A DNA stretch of 64,000 nucleotides, taken from Sphingobium sp. V4. Its GTDB lineage: Bacteria > Pseudomonadota > Alphaproteobacteria > Sphingomonadales > Sphingomonadaceae. Below are positions 41,591 through 50,393 of this stretch, one piece after another (position 1 is the first letter of the stretch; each line of letters starts with the position of its first letter). The DNA is taken from assembly GCF_029590555.1 (NCBI RefSeq), contig NZ_CP081001.1, positions 2,418,001 to 2,482,000 of the forward strand. Reading direction: 5' to 3'. The translations under genes were made by a program, and so were the position numbers. The notes under the pieces were generated by a model that saw only the letters and a program-made list of their open reading frames with translations, had not been told where the DNA came from and searched no databases.

Positions 41591-44401
41591 ATGGCATTCA
41601 AGCCGATCGCACTCGGTTCCGCTTCCATGTTCGCGCTGATGCTCGCGGGCGCCGCCCAGGCGCAGACCGCGCCCGCCGCAGCGCCGCAGGCTGAAGAAGA
41701 GGCAGCCGACATCGTCGTCACCGGCGTCCGCGCCTCGATCGTTGGCGCCATCAACGTCCGCAAGGAAGCTGTCCAGATCGTCGACTCGATCGTGGCCGAA
41801 GACGTCGGCAAACTGCCCGACAACAATGTCATCGAAGCGCTCCAGCGCGTCACCGGCATCCAGGTCACGAACCGCACCGGCGGCGAAGCGGCGGCGATCT
41901 CGATCCGCGGCCTGCCCGACGCGCTGACCACGCTCAATGGCCGCAACATCTTCACCGCCTCAGGCCAGGCTTTCGCGCTTCAGGATCTCTCGGCCAACCT
42001 CATCCGCCAGGTCGATGTCTACAAGACCCGCGCCGCCGACCAGATCGAAACCGGCCTCGCCGGCCAGATCGACGTCAAGACCCGCCGCCCCTTCGACTTT
42101 GACGGGTTTGCCATCTCGGCGCTGGCGCGCGGCATCTATAACGAGGAGGCCGACACCTATAATCCCAACGCCGCGCTGCTGGTCAGCAACCGCTGGGAAA
42201 CCGGCATCGGCGACATCGGCATCCTCATCAACGGCAGCTACACCCGCACCAAGTTCCGCGACATGACCACGACGGCGGGCGCGATGGTACCGTTCGCCAC
42301 CGAAAATCCGCCTGCGGGATCGGGCTTCACCCCGCTCCAGCGCATCTTCTCCGGCTGGCAGCCTGGCCAGGAGCGCGGCCTTCCGACCGCGGCCGGTTCG
42401 ACGCTGAACATCAACGGCGTCGACGTGCCCTATTATCTTTCGCGCGATGCGATCTTCAGCTCCGATCTCTACGGCAAGCGCGAACGCCCGGCGTTCAATG
42501 TCGCGGTCCAGTGGGCGCCCAACGACAGTTCGGAATATACCGCCGAAATGTTCTACAACGGGTTCAAGGGCAGCACCTTCAACAGCCTTCAGTTCAGCTT
42601 CGCCGACTGGTGGGGCAGCCTCGGCCCGAACCCCGGTTCGACCTTCGAGCTGTATGACGGCACCAACATCATAAAGTCGCGCCGCGCTGGCGACGTGTTC
42701 GGCTTCAACAGCGGCGACTTCAGCACCAACAAGACCGACTCCTACGTCTATGCGCTGAACGGCAAGTGGAATGTGGGCGAACGCGGCAAGATCGTCGCCG
42801 ACCTCGCCTATCAGACCAGCACCAACAAGACGTCCTTCATCGCGATGCGCACCACCCGCGTCGCCAAGTCGATCGACGTCGATTTCAACGCCGGTGGCGG
42901 TATCCCCTCCTATCATTTCGATGATGACGCGCTGCTGGCCGACCCCAGCCAGTGGACCATCGGCGAATTCTACGACAACGCCAACAAGTCGAAGGGCAGC
43001 GCGCTGACCTTCATGCTCGACGGCGATTATGAATGGGACGAAGGCTTCATCCGCAAGATCAGCGGCGGCTTCCGTTACGACGATCGCAAGGCCCGCGATT
43101 CGGTCCGCACGCAGGACGCGGGCGGCCTGGGCGCGAACCTGTCCACCCTGCCGGCCGACGCCCTGTTCACCAACAGCGGCTTCTATGACGGCCGCGCCGA
43201 CATTCCCACCAGCTGGGTGCTGGCCAATGGCTATTGGCTGTCCAAGAATGCCGACACCATCCGCCAGCTCTACAAGAATGATCCGCGCTACGCCGACCGC
43301 ATTCTGCTGTCGGACCAGATGACGATGACCGACGTGTTCGACATCAACGAAGTCACTCTGGCCGCCTATCTTCAGGCCGATGCCGAAGTCTCGATCTTCG
43401 GCCGTCCGCTCCAGTTGCAGGCAGGCGTGCGTTTCGTCGCGGTCGACACCAACTTCACCTTCGTCGATCGCTACAGCACTCCGCCGCTGGTGACGCAGGC
43501 GGCATCGGGCACGGAGCGCTTCCTGCCCAGCTTCACCGCGCGTTACGATATTTTCGACAATCTGCGCCTGCGCTTCAACTATGGCGAAACGCTGCGCCGC
43601 CCCGGCTTCGCCGACCTCAACCCCAACTACACGGTGACCGGCGACCTCACCAATGTCGGCTACGGCACCGGCGGACGCGGCAATCCGGCGCTGCGGCCGA
43701 CCACGTCCAAGAATTTCGACCTTGCGCTGGAATGGTATTTCGAACGCAGCAGCGCGATCTACGCCACCCTGTTCCGTCGCGAGATCGACGGGCTGGTCGT
43801 GCCGATCACGTCGCTGACCACCGTCCCAGGCTCGGGCCTCAACACCAACAGCTTCCTCATCACCCGCCCCGAAAACGCCTCGGACGGCGTGCTCAAGGGC
43901 GTGGAGCTGGGCCTGACCTATTTCCCGACCTATCTGCCCGGCCCGCTCAAGGGGCTTGGTTTCCAGGGCAGCCTGACGATCCTGGACTCCAAGCAGAATA
44001 TCCCGCTGGTCGACATCAACGGCAATGTCACGGGGCAGACGACATCGTCCTTCTTCGGCGTGTCCGACCTCAGCTACAATGCGACGCTGGCCTATGAGCG
44101 CGGCCCGATCGGCGCGCGTCTCTCCTATGTCTGGCGCAAGGAATTCCTCGCCAACAACGAAGCACGCCTGTTCGCCAACCCGATCGGCGTATGGCGCGCG
44201 CCGGAAAAGAGCCTGGACTTCCAGCTGACGGCCAAGATCAACGACAGCCTCGGCCTCACCTTCGACGCGGTCAACCTGACCCGATCGAAGATGCAGACCT
44301 ACTACAAGTTCGAAGATGTCGGCGGCCCGGACAAGTTCAACCTGGGGACCACACTGCTGGCGCGCACCTTCGCGCTGGGTGTCCGCTACACGTTCAAATG
44401 A
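41591..44401 (+). CDS. TonB-dependent receptor (Xanthomonas/Caulobacter carbohydrate type)
   Basis: 936 residues with a signal peptide (SASMFALMLAGAAQAQ). TonB box IVVTGVRAS, then a plug: VAEDVGKLPDNNVIEALQRVTGIQV, ISIRGLPDALTTLNGRNIF. A 22-strand barrel ends in the terminal aromatic strand ALGVRYTFK. The VAEDVGKLPDNNVIEAL segment marks the large receptor family common in sphingomonads and caulobacters for plant oligosaccharides. In this locus it should import arabino-oligosaccharides. GGGGAGGA precedes the ATG. Confidence 0.92.
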   Translation: MAFKPIALGSASMFALMLAGAAQAQTAPAAAPQAEEEAADIVVTGVRASIVGAINVRKEAVQIVDSIVAEDVGKLPDNNVIEALQRVTGIQVTNRTGGEAAAISIRGLPDALTTLNGRNIFTASGQAFALQDLSANLIRQVDVYKTRAADQIETGLAGQIDVKTRRPFDFDGFAISALARGIYNEEADTYNPNAALLVSNRWETGIGDIGILINGSYTRTKFRDMTTTAGAMVPFATENPPAGSGFTPLQRIFSGWQPGQERGLPTAAGSTLNINGVDVPYYLSRDAIFSSDLYGKRERPAFNVAVQWAPNDSSEYTAEMFYNGFKGSTFNSLQFSFADWWGSLGPNPGSTFELYDGTNIIKSRRAGDVFGFNSGDFSTNKTDSYVYALNGKWNVGERGKIVADLAYQTSTNKTSFIAMRTTRVAKSIDVDFNAGGGIPSYHFDDDALLADPSQWTIGEFYDNANKSKGSALTFMLDGDYEWDEGFIRKISGGFRYDDRKARDSVRTQDAGGLGANLSTLPADALFTNSGFYDGRADIPTSWVLANGYWLSKNADTIRQLYKNDPRYADRILLSDQMTMTDVFDINEVTLAAYLQADAEVSIFGRPLQLQAGVRFVAVDTNFTFVDRYSTPPLVTQAASGTERFLPSFTARYDIFDNLRLRFNYGETLRRPGFADLNPNYTVTGDLTNVGYGTGGRGNPALRPTTSKNFDLALEWYFERSSAIYATLFRREIDGLVVPITSLTTVPGSGLNTNSFLITRPENASDGVLKGVELGLTYFPTYLPGPLKGLGFQGSLTILDSKQNIPLVDINGNVTGQTTSSFFGVSDLSYNATLAYERGPIGARLSYVWRKEFLANNEARLFANPIGVWRAPEKSLDFQLTAKINDSLGLTFDAVNLTRSKMQTYYKFEDVGGPDKFNLGTTLLARTFALGVRYTFK

Positions 44402-44444
44402 GTGCCCGATGGGGCGCGGTGTCTCCTCACCGCGTCCCGTCATC

Positions 44445-44492
44445 ATGGCGGCCGCTCCGGGAAATCTCTCCAATTCCCGGAACGGCCGCCAT
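44445..44492 (+). terminator. Terminator-like hairpin after the TonB receptor
   Basis: ATGGCGGCCG/CGGCCGCCAT outer stem and CCGGGAA/TTCCCGG inner stem, followed by ATTTGTTT. A second hairpin (44411-44438) precedes it. Confidence 0.65.
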
Positions 44493-44522
44493 ATTTGTTT
44501 GCACATGATCGGGAGACCAGGG

Positions 44523-46544
44523 ATGCGCGCGATGAGGATTCTGCTGCTGGCGGGCGCCGCCATGATCGGGATCGGCGCCGCCCCGCCCCCGTCCTCGATG
44601 GACATGGACGCCATCGCCGCCCGGCGCTTCGGCAATGACGCGCCCTGGTATCGCGATCGCATCCCCTTCTTCGAGTCCGCCGATCCCAGGATCGACGCCG
44701 TCTATTATTATCGCTGGCAGATTTTCCGCGCGCATCAGCGCGACCTCGGCGCCGAAGGCTACATCTCGACCGAATTTCTGGATGATGTCGACTGGCAGCG
44801 CCATCCCTATGCCAGCCTCAACGATGCGACCGGCTTTCATCTGGGCGAAGGGCGCTGGCTGAACGATCGGCGCTTCGCCGACGACTATATCAATTTCATG
44901 TATGGCGGCGGCAACGACCGCCATTTCACCGATCATATGGCGGATTCGGTCTGGGGCCGCTACCTGGTCGACGGCGACCGTGCCGGGGCGTTGCGGCACC
45001 TTGCCGTCATGAACCATATCTACCGGCTGTGGGACGAGAAGTTCGACTTCGACAAGGGGCTGTATTTCGTCGAACCGCTGCTCGACGCGACCGAATATAC
45101 CGTCTCCTCGATCGACGCCTCGGGCGGGAAGGACGGGTTCCGCGGCGGCGACGCCTTCCGCCCCTCGGTCAACAGCTATATGTTCGCCAATGCCCGCGCC
45201 CTGTCCCGCATGGCCGAAATGGCCGGCGACCGCGCGATGGCCGCGGACTATGCCGCCCGCGCCGACGCCCTGCGCAAACGCGTGCTCGACGACCTGTGGA
45301 GTGAAAAACTCTCCCATTTCATCGACCGCCACCAGTCGCGGAAGAATCCATTCGTCAGCTATTGGCAACCGATCCGCAACCGCGAGTTGGTCGGCTATCT
45401 GCCGTGGATGTTCGATCTGGTCCCGGACGATGCGCGATATGCGCAGGCATGGCGCCATCTGCTCGACCCCGCCTCGCTGGCCGGGGCGGCCGGGATGCGG
45501 ACGGTCGAGGCCGGCTACGAATATTATATGCGCCAGTACCGCTATCTCGGCGCCGACCCCGAATGCCAGTGGAATGGCCCCGTCTGGCCCTATCAGACGA
45601 CCCAGGTGCTGCACGGCATGGCCAACCTGCTCGATCATTACCGCCAGCCCGGCCCCGTCACCCGCAGCGCCTATATGCGCCTGCTGCGCCAATATGCCGC
45701 GCTCCACTATCAGGGGGACAGGCTGGATCTGGAGGAGGATTATCACCCCGAAACCGGCCGGCCGATCGTCGGCCTCGATCGCAGCCATCATTATTTCCAT
45801 TCGGGCTTCAACGACCTGATCCTGACCGGTCTGGTCGGCATCCGTCCCCGCGCCGACGATGTGCTGGACGTGAACCCGCTGCTCCCCCAGGCCGGCGACC
45901 CCCAGGCGCTCGACTGGTTCCGGGTGCAGCATGTCCCCTATCATGGACATGACATTGCCGTGACCTGGGATGCGGACGGCAGCCATTACCGGCGCGGCAA
46001 GGGGCTGTCCGTCGAGGTGGACGGCCGGGAAGTCGCCCGCCGCGACACGCTTGGCCGCATCGAAGTCCCGGTCACGCGCGCCGCCGCGCCCGCAATTCAC
46101 CGACCGATCAACCACGCCGTCCAGCTCGTGCGCGGGCAGTTCCCGATCGGTTCGGCCTCCAGCAACGGCGACGTCGAAAATGTCCATGACGCGATCGACG
46201 GGCGCGTCTGGTTCTTCCCCGAACTGCCCAATGGCTGGTCGTCTGCTCCTTCCCCCGCCCGCCAATGGTATGCCATCGATCTCGGCAGACCCGTCGACAT
46301 CGCCCGCGCCGAACTCGCCTTCTTCGCCGACGGCAAGGGCTTTGCCGTGCCGGAAACTTACCGCCTCCAGGCGTGGATCGACGGCGACTGGCGCGACGTC
46401 GCGACGCCGAAGGGGCGCCCGGTCGCCAACGGCGTCACCGGCCTGCGCTGGTCGGCACGCCGCACCAGCAAGGTCCGCCTGCTCTTCGCCCAGCCAAGCG
46501 GCAAGGCGGTCCGCCTGGTCGAATTCAAGCTGTTCGGGGCATAG
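44523..46544 (+). CDS. Exported alpha/alpha-toroid glycoside hydrolase (MGH1-like) with C-terminal discoidin-like domain
   Basis: 673 residues with a short signal peptide (RILLLAGAAMIGIGAA). An alpha/alpha-toroid of the type in mannosylglycerate hydrolase-like and GH63-like enzymes spans about residues 40-480: DAVYYYRWQIFRAHQ, FRPSVNSYMFANARALSRMAE, ELVGYLPWMFDLV, CQWNGPVWPYQTTQVLHGMANLL, HYFHSGFNDLILTGLVGI. The end (about 520-673; ASSNGDVENVHDAIDGRVWFF, YAIDLGRPVDIARAELAFFAD) is F5/8C/discoidin-like. Context implies arabinan-related substrates; activity unknown. Confidence 0.7.
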   Translation: MRAMRILLLAGAAMIGIGAAPPPSSMDMDAIAARRFGNDAPWYRDRIPFFESADPRIDAVYYYRWQIFRAHQRDLGAEGYISTEFLDDVDWQRHPYASLNDATGFHLGEGRWLNDRRFADDYINFMYGGGNDRHFTDHMADSVWGRYLVDGDRAGALRHLAVMNHIYRLWDEKFDFDKGLYFVEPLLDATEYTVSSIDASGGKDGFRGGDAFRPSVNSYMFANARALSRMAEMAGDRAMAADYAARADALRKRVLDDLWSEKLSHFIDRHQSRKNPFVSYWQPIRNRELVGYLPWMFDLVPDDARYAQAWRHLLDPASLAGAAGMRTVEAGYEYYMRQYRYLGADPECQWNGPVWPYQTTQVLHGMANLLDHYRQPGPVTRSAYMRLLRQYAALHYQGDRLDLEEDYHPETGRPIVGLDRSHHYFHSGFNDLILTGLVGIRPRADDVLDVNPLLPQAGDPQALDWFRVQHVPYHGHDIAVTWDADGSHYRRGKGLSVEVDGREVARRDTLGRIEVPVTRAAAPAIHRPINHAVQLVRGQFPIGSASSNGDVENVHDAIDGRVWFFPELPNGWSSAPSPARQWYAIDLGRPVDIARAELAFFADGKGFAVPETYRLQAWIDGDWRDVATPKGRPVANGVTGLRWSARRTSKVRLLFAQPSGKAVRLVEFKLFGA

Positions 46545-46632
46545 ACAACGGAGGAAGGGCCAAAACCCTCCATCCCGGACCATCCTCTCTGGCCACCGCA
46601 CGAAAGGAATGATACACCCCGAAATAAGTCAA

Positions 46633-47304
46633 ATGACGCAGATACTCGCCCCTTCCCGTCCCGGCATCTATGCCAAGGGCACCGAAACCGTCGACGCCAT
46701 CCTCAAGGCGGCGCTGGACGTGCTGATCGACGAGGGGGCGGATGCCTTCACCATCCGCCGCATCGCCGCGCGCTGCGACATGAAGGTGGGCAATGTCAGC
46801 TATCATTTTCCGCGCAAGGAAATGCTGATCCAGGTGCTCCTGGACGAGCTGGTCGACAGCTATGGCAAGCTGCTCGAGGAGGTCGTGCGCAAGCCCGGCC
46901 TGACTGCCGAGGAACGGCTGAAGCTGGTCATCATCCTGTGCCTCGACGATATCGGCTCGAAGCGGACCACCCATCTGTTCACCGAATTATGGGCGCTGGC
47001 CAATCACAACCCCTTCGTCGCCGACCGCGTCCGCGCCTTCTATGAGCGCGTCCATGGCGTGATCGGGGGATATGTCGCCGCTATAAACCCGACGCTCAGC
47101 GCGGAGGATGTCCGCACCGTCGCGCTGTTCATCAGCGCGACGATGGAGGGCGCCACACCCTTTCTGGGCCATGGCAAGCCCTGGGCGGACAAGATGCCGG
47201 CCTTCACCGCGCTCGCGGTCCAGTCGCTCGTCACCCTCGCCCGCACGGCCACCTCGGCGGACATCGCTGCCCTCGCGCCGGTGCGAGAAACCGAACCGGC
47301 CTGA
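46633..47304 (+). CDS. TetR-family regulator upstream of amine dehydrogenase genes
   Basis: 223 residues. HTH: GTETVDAILKAALDVLIDEGADAFTIRRIAARCDMKVGNVSYHFPRKEMLIQVLLDEL. The C-terminal ligand domain is helical (THLFTELWALANHNPFVADRVRAFYERV). It lies 118 bp before aauB in the same direction, so it may control amine oxidation; equally it could belong to the arabinan locus. No strong ribosome-binding site at this ATG; an alternative eight codons upstream has GAAAGGA too close. Confidence 0.85.
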   Translation: MTQILAPSRPGIYAKGTETVDAILKAALDVLIDEGADAFTIRRIAARCDMKVGNVSYHFPRKEMLIQVLLDELVDSYGKLLEEVVRKPGLTAEERLKLVIILCLDDIGSKRTTHLFTELWALANHNPFVADRVRAFYERVHGVIGGYVAAINPTLSAEDVRTVALFISATMEGATPFLGHGKPWADKMPAFTALAVQSLVTLARTATSADIAALAPVRETEPA

Positions 47305-47320
47305 ACGACGGGCCGGCCCC

Positions 47321-47337
47321 GCAACATTTTTTGTTGC
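47321..47337. promoter_or_regulatory. Inverted repeat upstream of aauB
   Basis: GCAACA and TGTTGC separated by five T, 17 bp after the TetR stop and about 85 bp before aauB. Either an operator or a weak U-rich terminator; a TTGACC at 47355 could be the aauB -35. Confidence 0.45.
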
Positions 47338-47422
47338 TACGTCATTTCTCCCCCTTGACCAAATCTGGACAGCCGTCAAACCTTGTCGCCGACGCAGCAG
47401 GCACCAAGGGGGATCAGCCAGC

Positions 47423-48598
47423 ATGTCGACCACCAGTCGCAGGATTTTCGCCGCCACGCTTTCCGCCATGCTGCTGGGCAGCGCCGCCGTGGCGGCGGCG
47501 GCGCCCGCCGACACCAGTGTAGCGCTGGAACCCGAAGAATCCGACGTCCTGACCATCGACCCGCCCAAGCCGACCTGGTTCTTCGTCGATGGCGGCTGGG
47601 ACATGCCGGGCACCAGCATCTTCGACGGCGAAAGCGGCAAGATGAAGGGCATGGTCGAAACCCGGCGCCTCGCCGACATGGCGATCGATCCGGCCGGCAA
47701 ATATTATTATGTCGCCGAAACTATCTGGTCGAAGGTCGATCGCGGCACGCGGCAGGACATGATTACCGTCTATGACAGCAAGACGCTGAACCTGGTCACC
47801 GAAATTGCCCTCCCCGGCCGCATCCTGATCGGATCGCGCAAGAATAATTTCATCGTCAGCGACGATGGCAAGACCGCCTATGTCTACGATTTCAGCCCGA
47901 CCTCGGGCGTGAACATCGTCGATCTCGCCAGGAAGAAATTTACCGCCTCGATCGAACTGCCCGGCTGCGCCAGCCTCATCCCCAATCCGGGCGTGGGCTT
48001 TTCGGCGCTCTGCTCGGACGGCTCGCTCGCTACCGTCGCGGTCAAGGGGACGAAGGGCGACATCACCCACACCGCCCCCTTCTTCGACGCGACCAACGAC
48101 CCGATCTTCGACAATTTCGCCTATGACCGGAAGACGAAGACAACCACCTTCCTCACCTATACCGGCCAGGTCTTCACCGCCCGGATCGGCGCGACGCCCA
48201 CCGTCTCGGCGCCCTTCTCGATCCAGGCGGCGGCCGGCATCCGCCCCGGCGAAACCAGGCCGCTCGAACTCAACTGGTATCCCGGCGGCCGCCAGCCGAT
48301 GGCGCTGCACCGTCCGACCGGTCATCTCTTCGTGCTGATGCACATGGGCGAATACTGGTCGCACAAGGCGTCCGGTGGCGAAATATGGCAGGTCGACGTC
48401 GCCGCCAAAAAAGTGGTCAAGCGCTTCGTGCTGAAGGAGCCGATGAACAATATCGAAGTGTCCCAGACCGAAAAGCCGCTCCTCTACCTGAACGGAGAGA
48501 AGGGCGAGGCGCTGGTGCTCGACGTCGCCACCGGCGAGGAAAAGCACAAGATCGAGAAAGCGGGCGGCGGTATCATCACCGTCCTGGAGCCGAACTGA
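47423..48598 (+). CDS. aauB: Aromatic/methylamine dehydrogenase large (beta-propeller) subunit
   Basis: 391 residues with a signal peptide (RIFAATLSAMLLGSAAVAAAA). Seven-bladed propeller of the MauB/AauB family: PPKPTWFFVDGGWDMPGTSIFDGESGKMKGMVE, ETIWSKVDRGTRQDMITVYDSKTLNLVTEIALPGR, KNNFIVSDDGKTAYVYDFSPTSGVNIVDLARKKF, HRPTGHLFVLMHMGEYWSHKASGGEIW. Carries the channel to the TTQ in the small subunit; the periplasmic enzyme oxidises primary amines to aldehydes plus ammonia. First gene of aauBEDA; AAGGGGG precedes the ATG. Confidence 0.92.
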   Translation: MSTTSRRIFAATLSAMLLGSAAVAAAAPADTSVALEPEESDVLTIDPPKPTWFFVDGGWDMPGTSIFDGESGKMKGMVETRRLADMAIDPAGKYYYVAETIWSKVDRGTRQDMITVYDSKTLNLVTEIALPGRILIGSRKNNFIVSDDGKTAYVYDFSPTSGVNIVDLARKKFTASIELPGCASLIPNPGVGFSALCSDGSLATVAVKGTKGDITHTAPFFDATNDPIFDNFAYDRKTKTTTFLTYTGQVFTARIGATPTVSAPFSIQAAAGIRPGETRPLELNWYPGGRQPMALHRPTGHLFVLMHMGEYWSHKASGGEIWQVDVAAKKVVKRFVLKEPMNNIEVSQTEKPLLYLNGEKGEALVLDVATGEEKHKIEKAGGGIITVLEPN

Positions 48599-48600
48599 CC

Positions 48601-49131
48601 ATGGCCGCGCAGGCGCTGGACCTCTTCGGCCTGACCGTCTCGATCGCCGTCGGCCTGCTGTTCCTCGTCGCCGGCGTCGCCCAGTGGCGGCACCGCGCGT
48701 TGCTGCCCGGCGTGATCGCCAATTACCGCCTGCTGCCCGTCGCGCTGGTCGGCCCAGCCGCGATCGCGCTGCCTCTGGTGGAAGTGGCGACCGGCGTCGC
48801 CCTGCTCATCGGCCTGCACCCCCTGCCGGTGCTGGTCGCCGTGGGGCTGCTGCTGCTGTTCGCCGCCGCGATGGCGATCAACATCGTGCGCGGCCGCGGC
48901 CATATCGATTGCGGCTGCGGCCATGGCGCGCTGCGCCACCCGATCGGCTGGCCACTGGTCGCGCGCAACGTCGCGCTCGCGTCGCTGCTGGGCCTGCACC
49001 TGCGGCCGGCGTCGCCCTTCGCCGCCATGGATGTCGCCACGGCGCTGGCCGGCGGCGTCGCCATCGCCCTCCTCTGCCTGCTGCTCCAGTCGCTGACCGC
49101 GCTTGCAGCCTCTCCCGCGCATCGGAGATAA
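48601..49131 (+). CDS. aauE: MauE/AauE-like membrane protein for amine dehydrogenase maturation
   Basis: 176 residues, four to five transmembrane helices (LFGLTVSIAVGLLFLVAGVAQWRHR, LVGPAAIALPLVEVATGVALLIGLHPLPV). CGCG in HIDCGCGHGALRHPIGWPLVARN is the conserved MauE/DoxX-like cysteine motif. Required with MauD for export, folding and disulfide formation of the small subunit, possibly passing electrons across the membrane. Begins two bases after aauB ends; the stop is followed directly by aauD. Confidence 0.9.
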   Translation: MAAQALDLFGLTVSIAVGLLFLVAGVAQWRHRALLPGVIANYRLLPVALVGPAAIALPLVEVATGVALLIGLHPLPVLVAVGLLLLFAAAMAINIVRGRGHIDCGCGHGALRHPIGWPLVARNVALASLLGLHLRPASPFAAMDVATALAGGVAIALLCLLLQSLTALAASPAHRR

Positions 49132-49132
49132 T

Positions 49133-49735
49133 ATGCTCACCTCGCTCATCATCTCCCAGATCATCTCCTGGATCGTCATCCTCGGCCTCGTCGTCGCGCT
49201 GCTGGCGCTGGCGCGGCAGGTGGGCGTGCTGCACATCCGCGTCGCCCCCGCCGGCGCGCTCGCCACCAGCGGCGGGCCGTCCGTCGGCACCACCACCGGC
49301 CCGATCGCCGCGCGCGACCTCGACGGGAATCCGGTGACGATCGGCGGCCACGCCCATGGCGCGAAGCTGCGCCTGCTGCTCTTCGTCTCAGCGCAATGCC
49401 CGCTCTGCAAGGCGGTGATCCCGATGGCGACCAGCTTCGCCAGGGCAGAGCGCGTCGCGCTGAGCTTCATCGGCGATGACGATGCCGACGCGCAGCGGGC
49501 GATGATCGCGCAGCACGGTCTGGAAGGCCACCCCTTCATCAACGGCCCCCAAGTCGGCCAGGCCTATCAGGTCGCCAAGCTGCCCTTCGCCGTGCTGCTG
49601 GACGAAGAGGGCGCGATCCTGTCCAAGGGGCTGGTCAACAGCCGCGAACATCTGGAGAGCCTGGTCGTCGCCCATGAAATGGGCATCCGCACGGTGCAGG
49701 ATTATATCGGCAGCCTGAAGGCGCAGGCCGCGTAA
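49133..49735 (+). CDS. aauD: MauD/AauD-like thioredoxin-fold protein for amine dehydrogenase maturation
   Basis: 200 residues. One N-terminal membrane anchor (SLIISQIISWIVILGLVVALLALARQVGVLHIR), then a periplasmic thioredoxin-like domain with the active-site CPLC in LLFVSAQCPLCKAVIPMA and the cis-Pro loop in YQVAKLPFAVLLD. MauD family proteins shuffle or insert the many disulfides of the small subunit. Starts one base after the aauE stop. Confidence 0.92.
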   Translation: MLTSLIISQIISWIVILGLVVALLALARQVGVLHIRVAPAGALATSGGPSVGTTTGPIAARDLDGNPVTIGGHAHGAKLRLLLFVSAQCPLCKAVIPMATSFARAERVALSFIGDDDADAQRAMIAQHGLEGHPFINGPQVGQAYQVAKLPFAVLLDEEGAILSKGLVNSREHLESLVVAHEMGIRTVQDYIGSLKAQAA

Positions 49736-49758
49736 GAACAGGATTGGGGGCAAGACAG

Positions 49759-50304
49759 ATGACGAAGTTCAACGCCGACGCCTTGGGGGAAAAGCTGCTG
49801 CGCCGGTTCGCGGGCGGCTCCTCGCGCCGATCTATGCTCACGCGCCTGGGGGCCGCGCTGGTCGCCGCCCCCGCCTTCCCGCTGCTCCCCGTCAGCCGCG
49901 CCGAAGCCGCCAAGCCCGACCGCTCGCCCGAAGCCAAGACCTTCTTCGCCCGCACGGCGCAGACGAAGGATGACACCAAATGCGACTATTGGCGCTATTG
50001 TGCGATCGACGGGGCGCTCTGCACCTGCTGCGGCGGCGGCATCCACAGCTGCCCGCCGGGGTCGGAGCCGTCGCCCGTCTCCTGGGTCGGCACCTGCATC
50101 AATCCGGACGACGGCAAGGCCTATCTGATCGCCTATCGCGACTGTTGCGGCAAGCCGGCCTGCGGCCAGTGCGCCTGCGACAATACCGATCGCGAAACGC
50201 AGCTTTACATGCCGCAGCTCAACAATGACGTCATCTGGTGCTTCGGCACCAGCAGCATGGATTATCACTGCTCCACTGCGGTGATGGTGGGCGCCGCGAG
50301 CTGA
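49759..50304 (+). CDS. aauA: Amine dehydrogenase small subunit carrying TTQ (aromatic amine type)
   Basis: 181 residues. A long twin-arginine leader (SSRRSMLTRLGAALVAAPAF) precedes the mature domain, which matches the MauA/AauA fold: KCDYWRYCAIDGALCTCCGGG, SCPPGSEPSPVSWVGTCINPDDGKAYLIAYRDCCGKPAC. Trp109 (SWVGTC) and Trp160 (DVIWCFG) are 51 residues apart, as are the two TTQ tryptophans of methylamine dehydrogenase. Fourteen cysteines, two more than in methylamine dehydrogenase, at CCGG and KPACGQC positions, as I recall for aromatic amine dehydrogenase. Confidence 0.93.
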   Translation: MTKFNADALGEKLLRRFAGGSSRRSMLTRLGAALVAAPAFPLLPVSRAEAAKPDRSPEAKTFFARTAQTKDDTKCDYWRYCAIDGALCTCCGGGIHSCPPGSEPSPVSWVGTCINPDDGKAYLIAYRDCCGKPACGQCACDNTDRETQLYMPQLNNDVIWCFGTSSMDYHCSTAVMVGAAS

Positions 50305-50393
50305 GAAGCGATTGGCCGGGCGTTGTCCGCCGTCGGACCGTTTCGGTCGCAATGATGGGTGGAGATGAAAGGGAGCCGGCACGGATAGCGAAT

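Noticed and set aside
41960..44662. 900-codon minus-strand frame opposite the TonB receptor
   Set aside because: Antisense shadow; the plus strand has all receptor motifs.
46097..46336. Separate gene inside the C-terminal part of the toroid hydrolase
   Set aside because: Minus-strand frame only; the plus-strand frame is continuous with the discoidin-like domain.
47338..47422. Leader peptide or riboswitch before aauB
   Set aside because: Only a TTGACC and one short inverted repeat were found; no structured leader or conserved aptamer was recognised.
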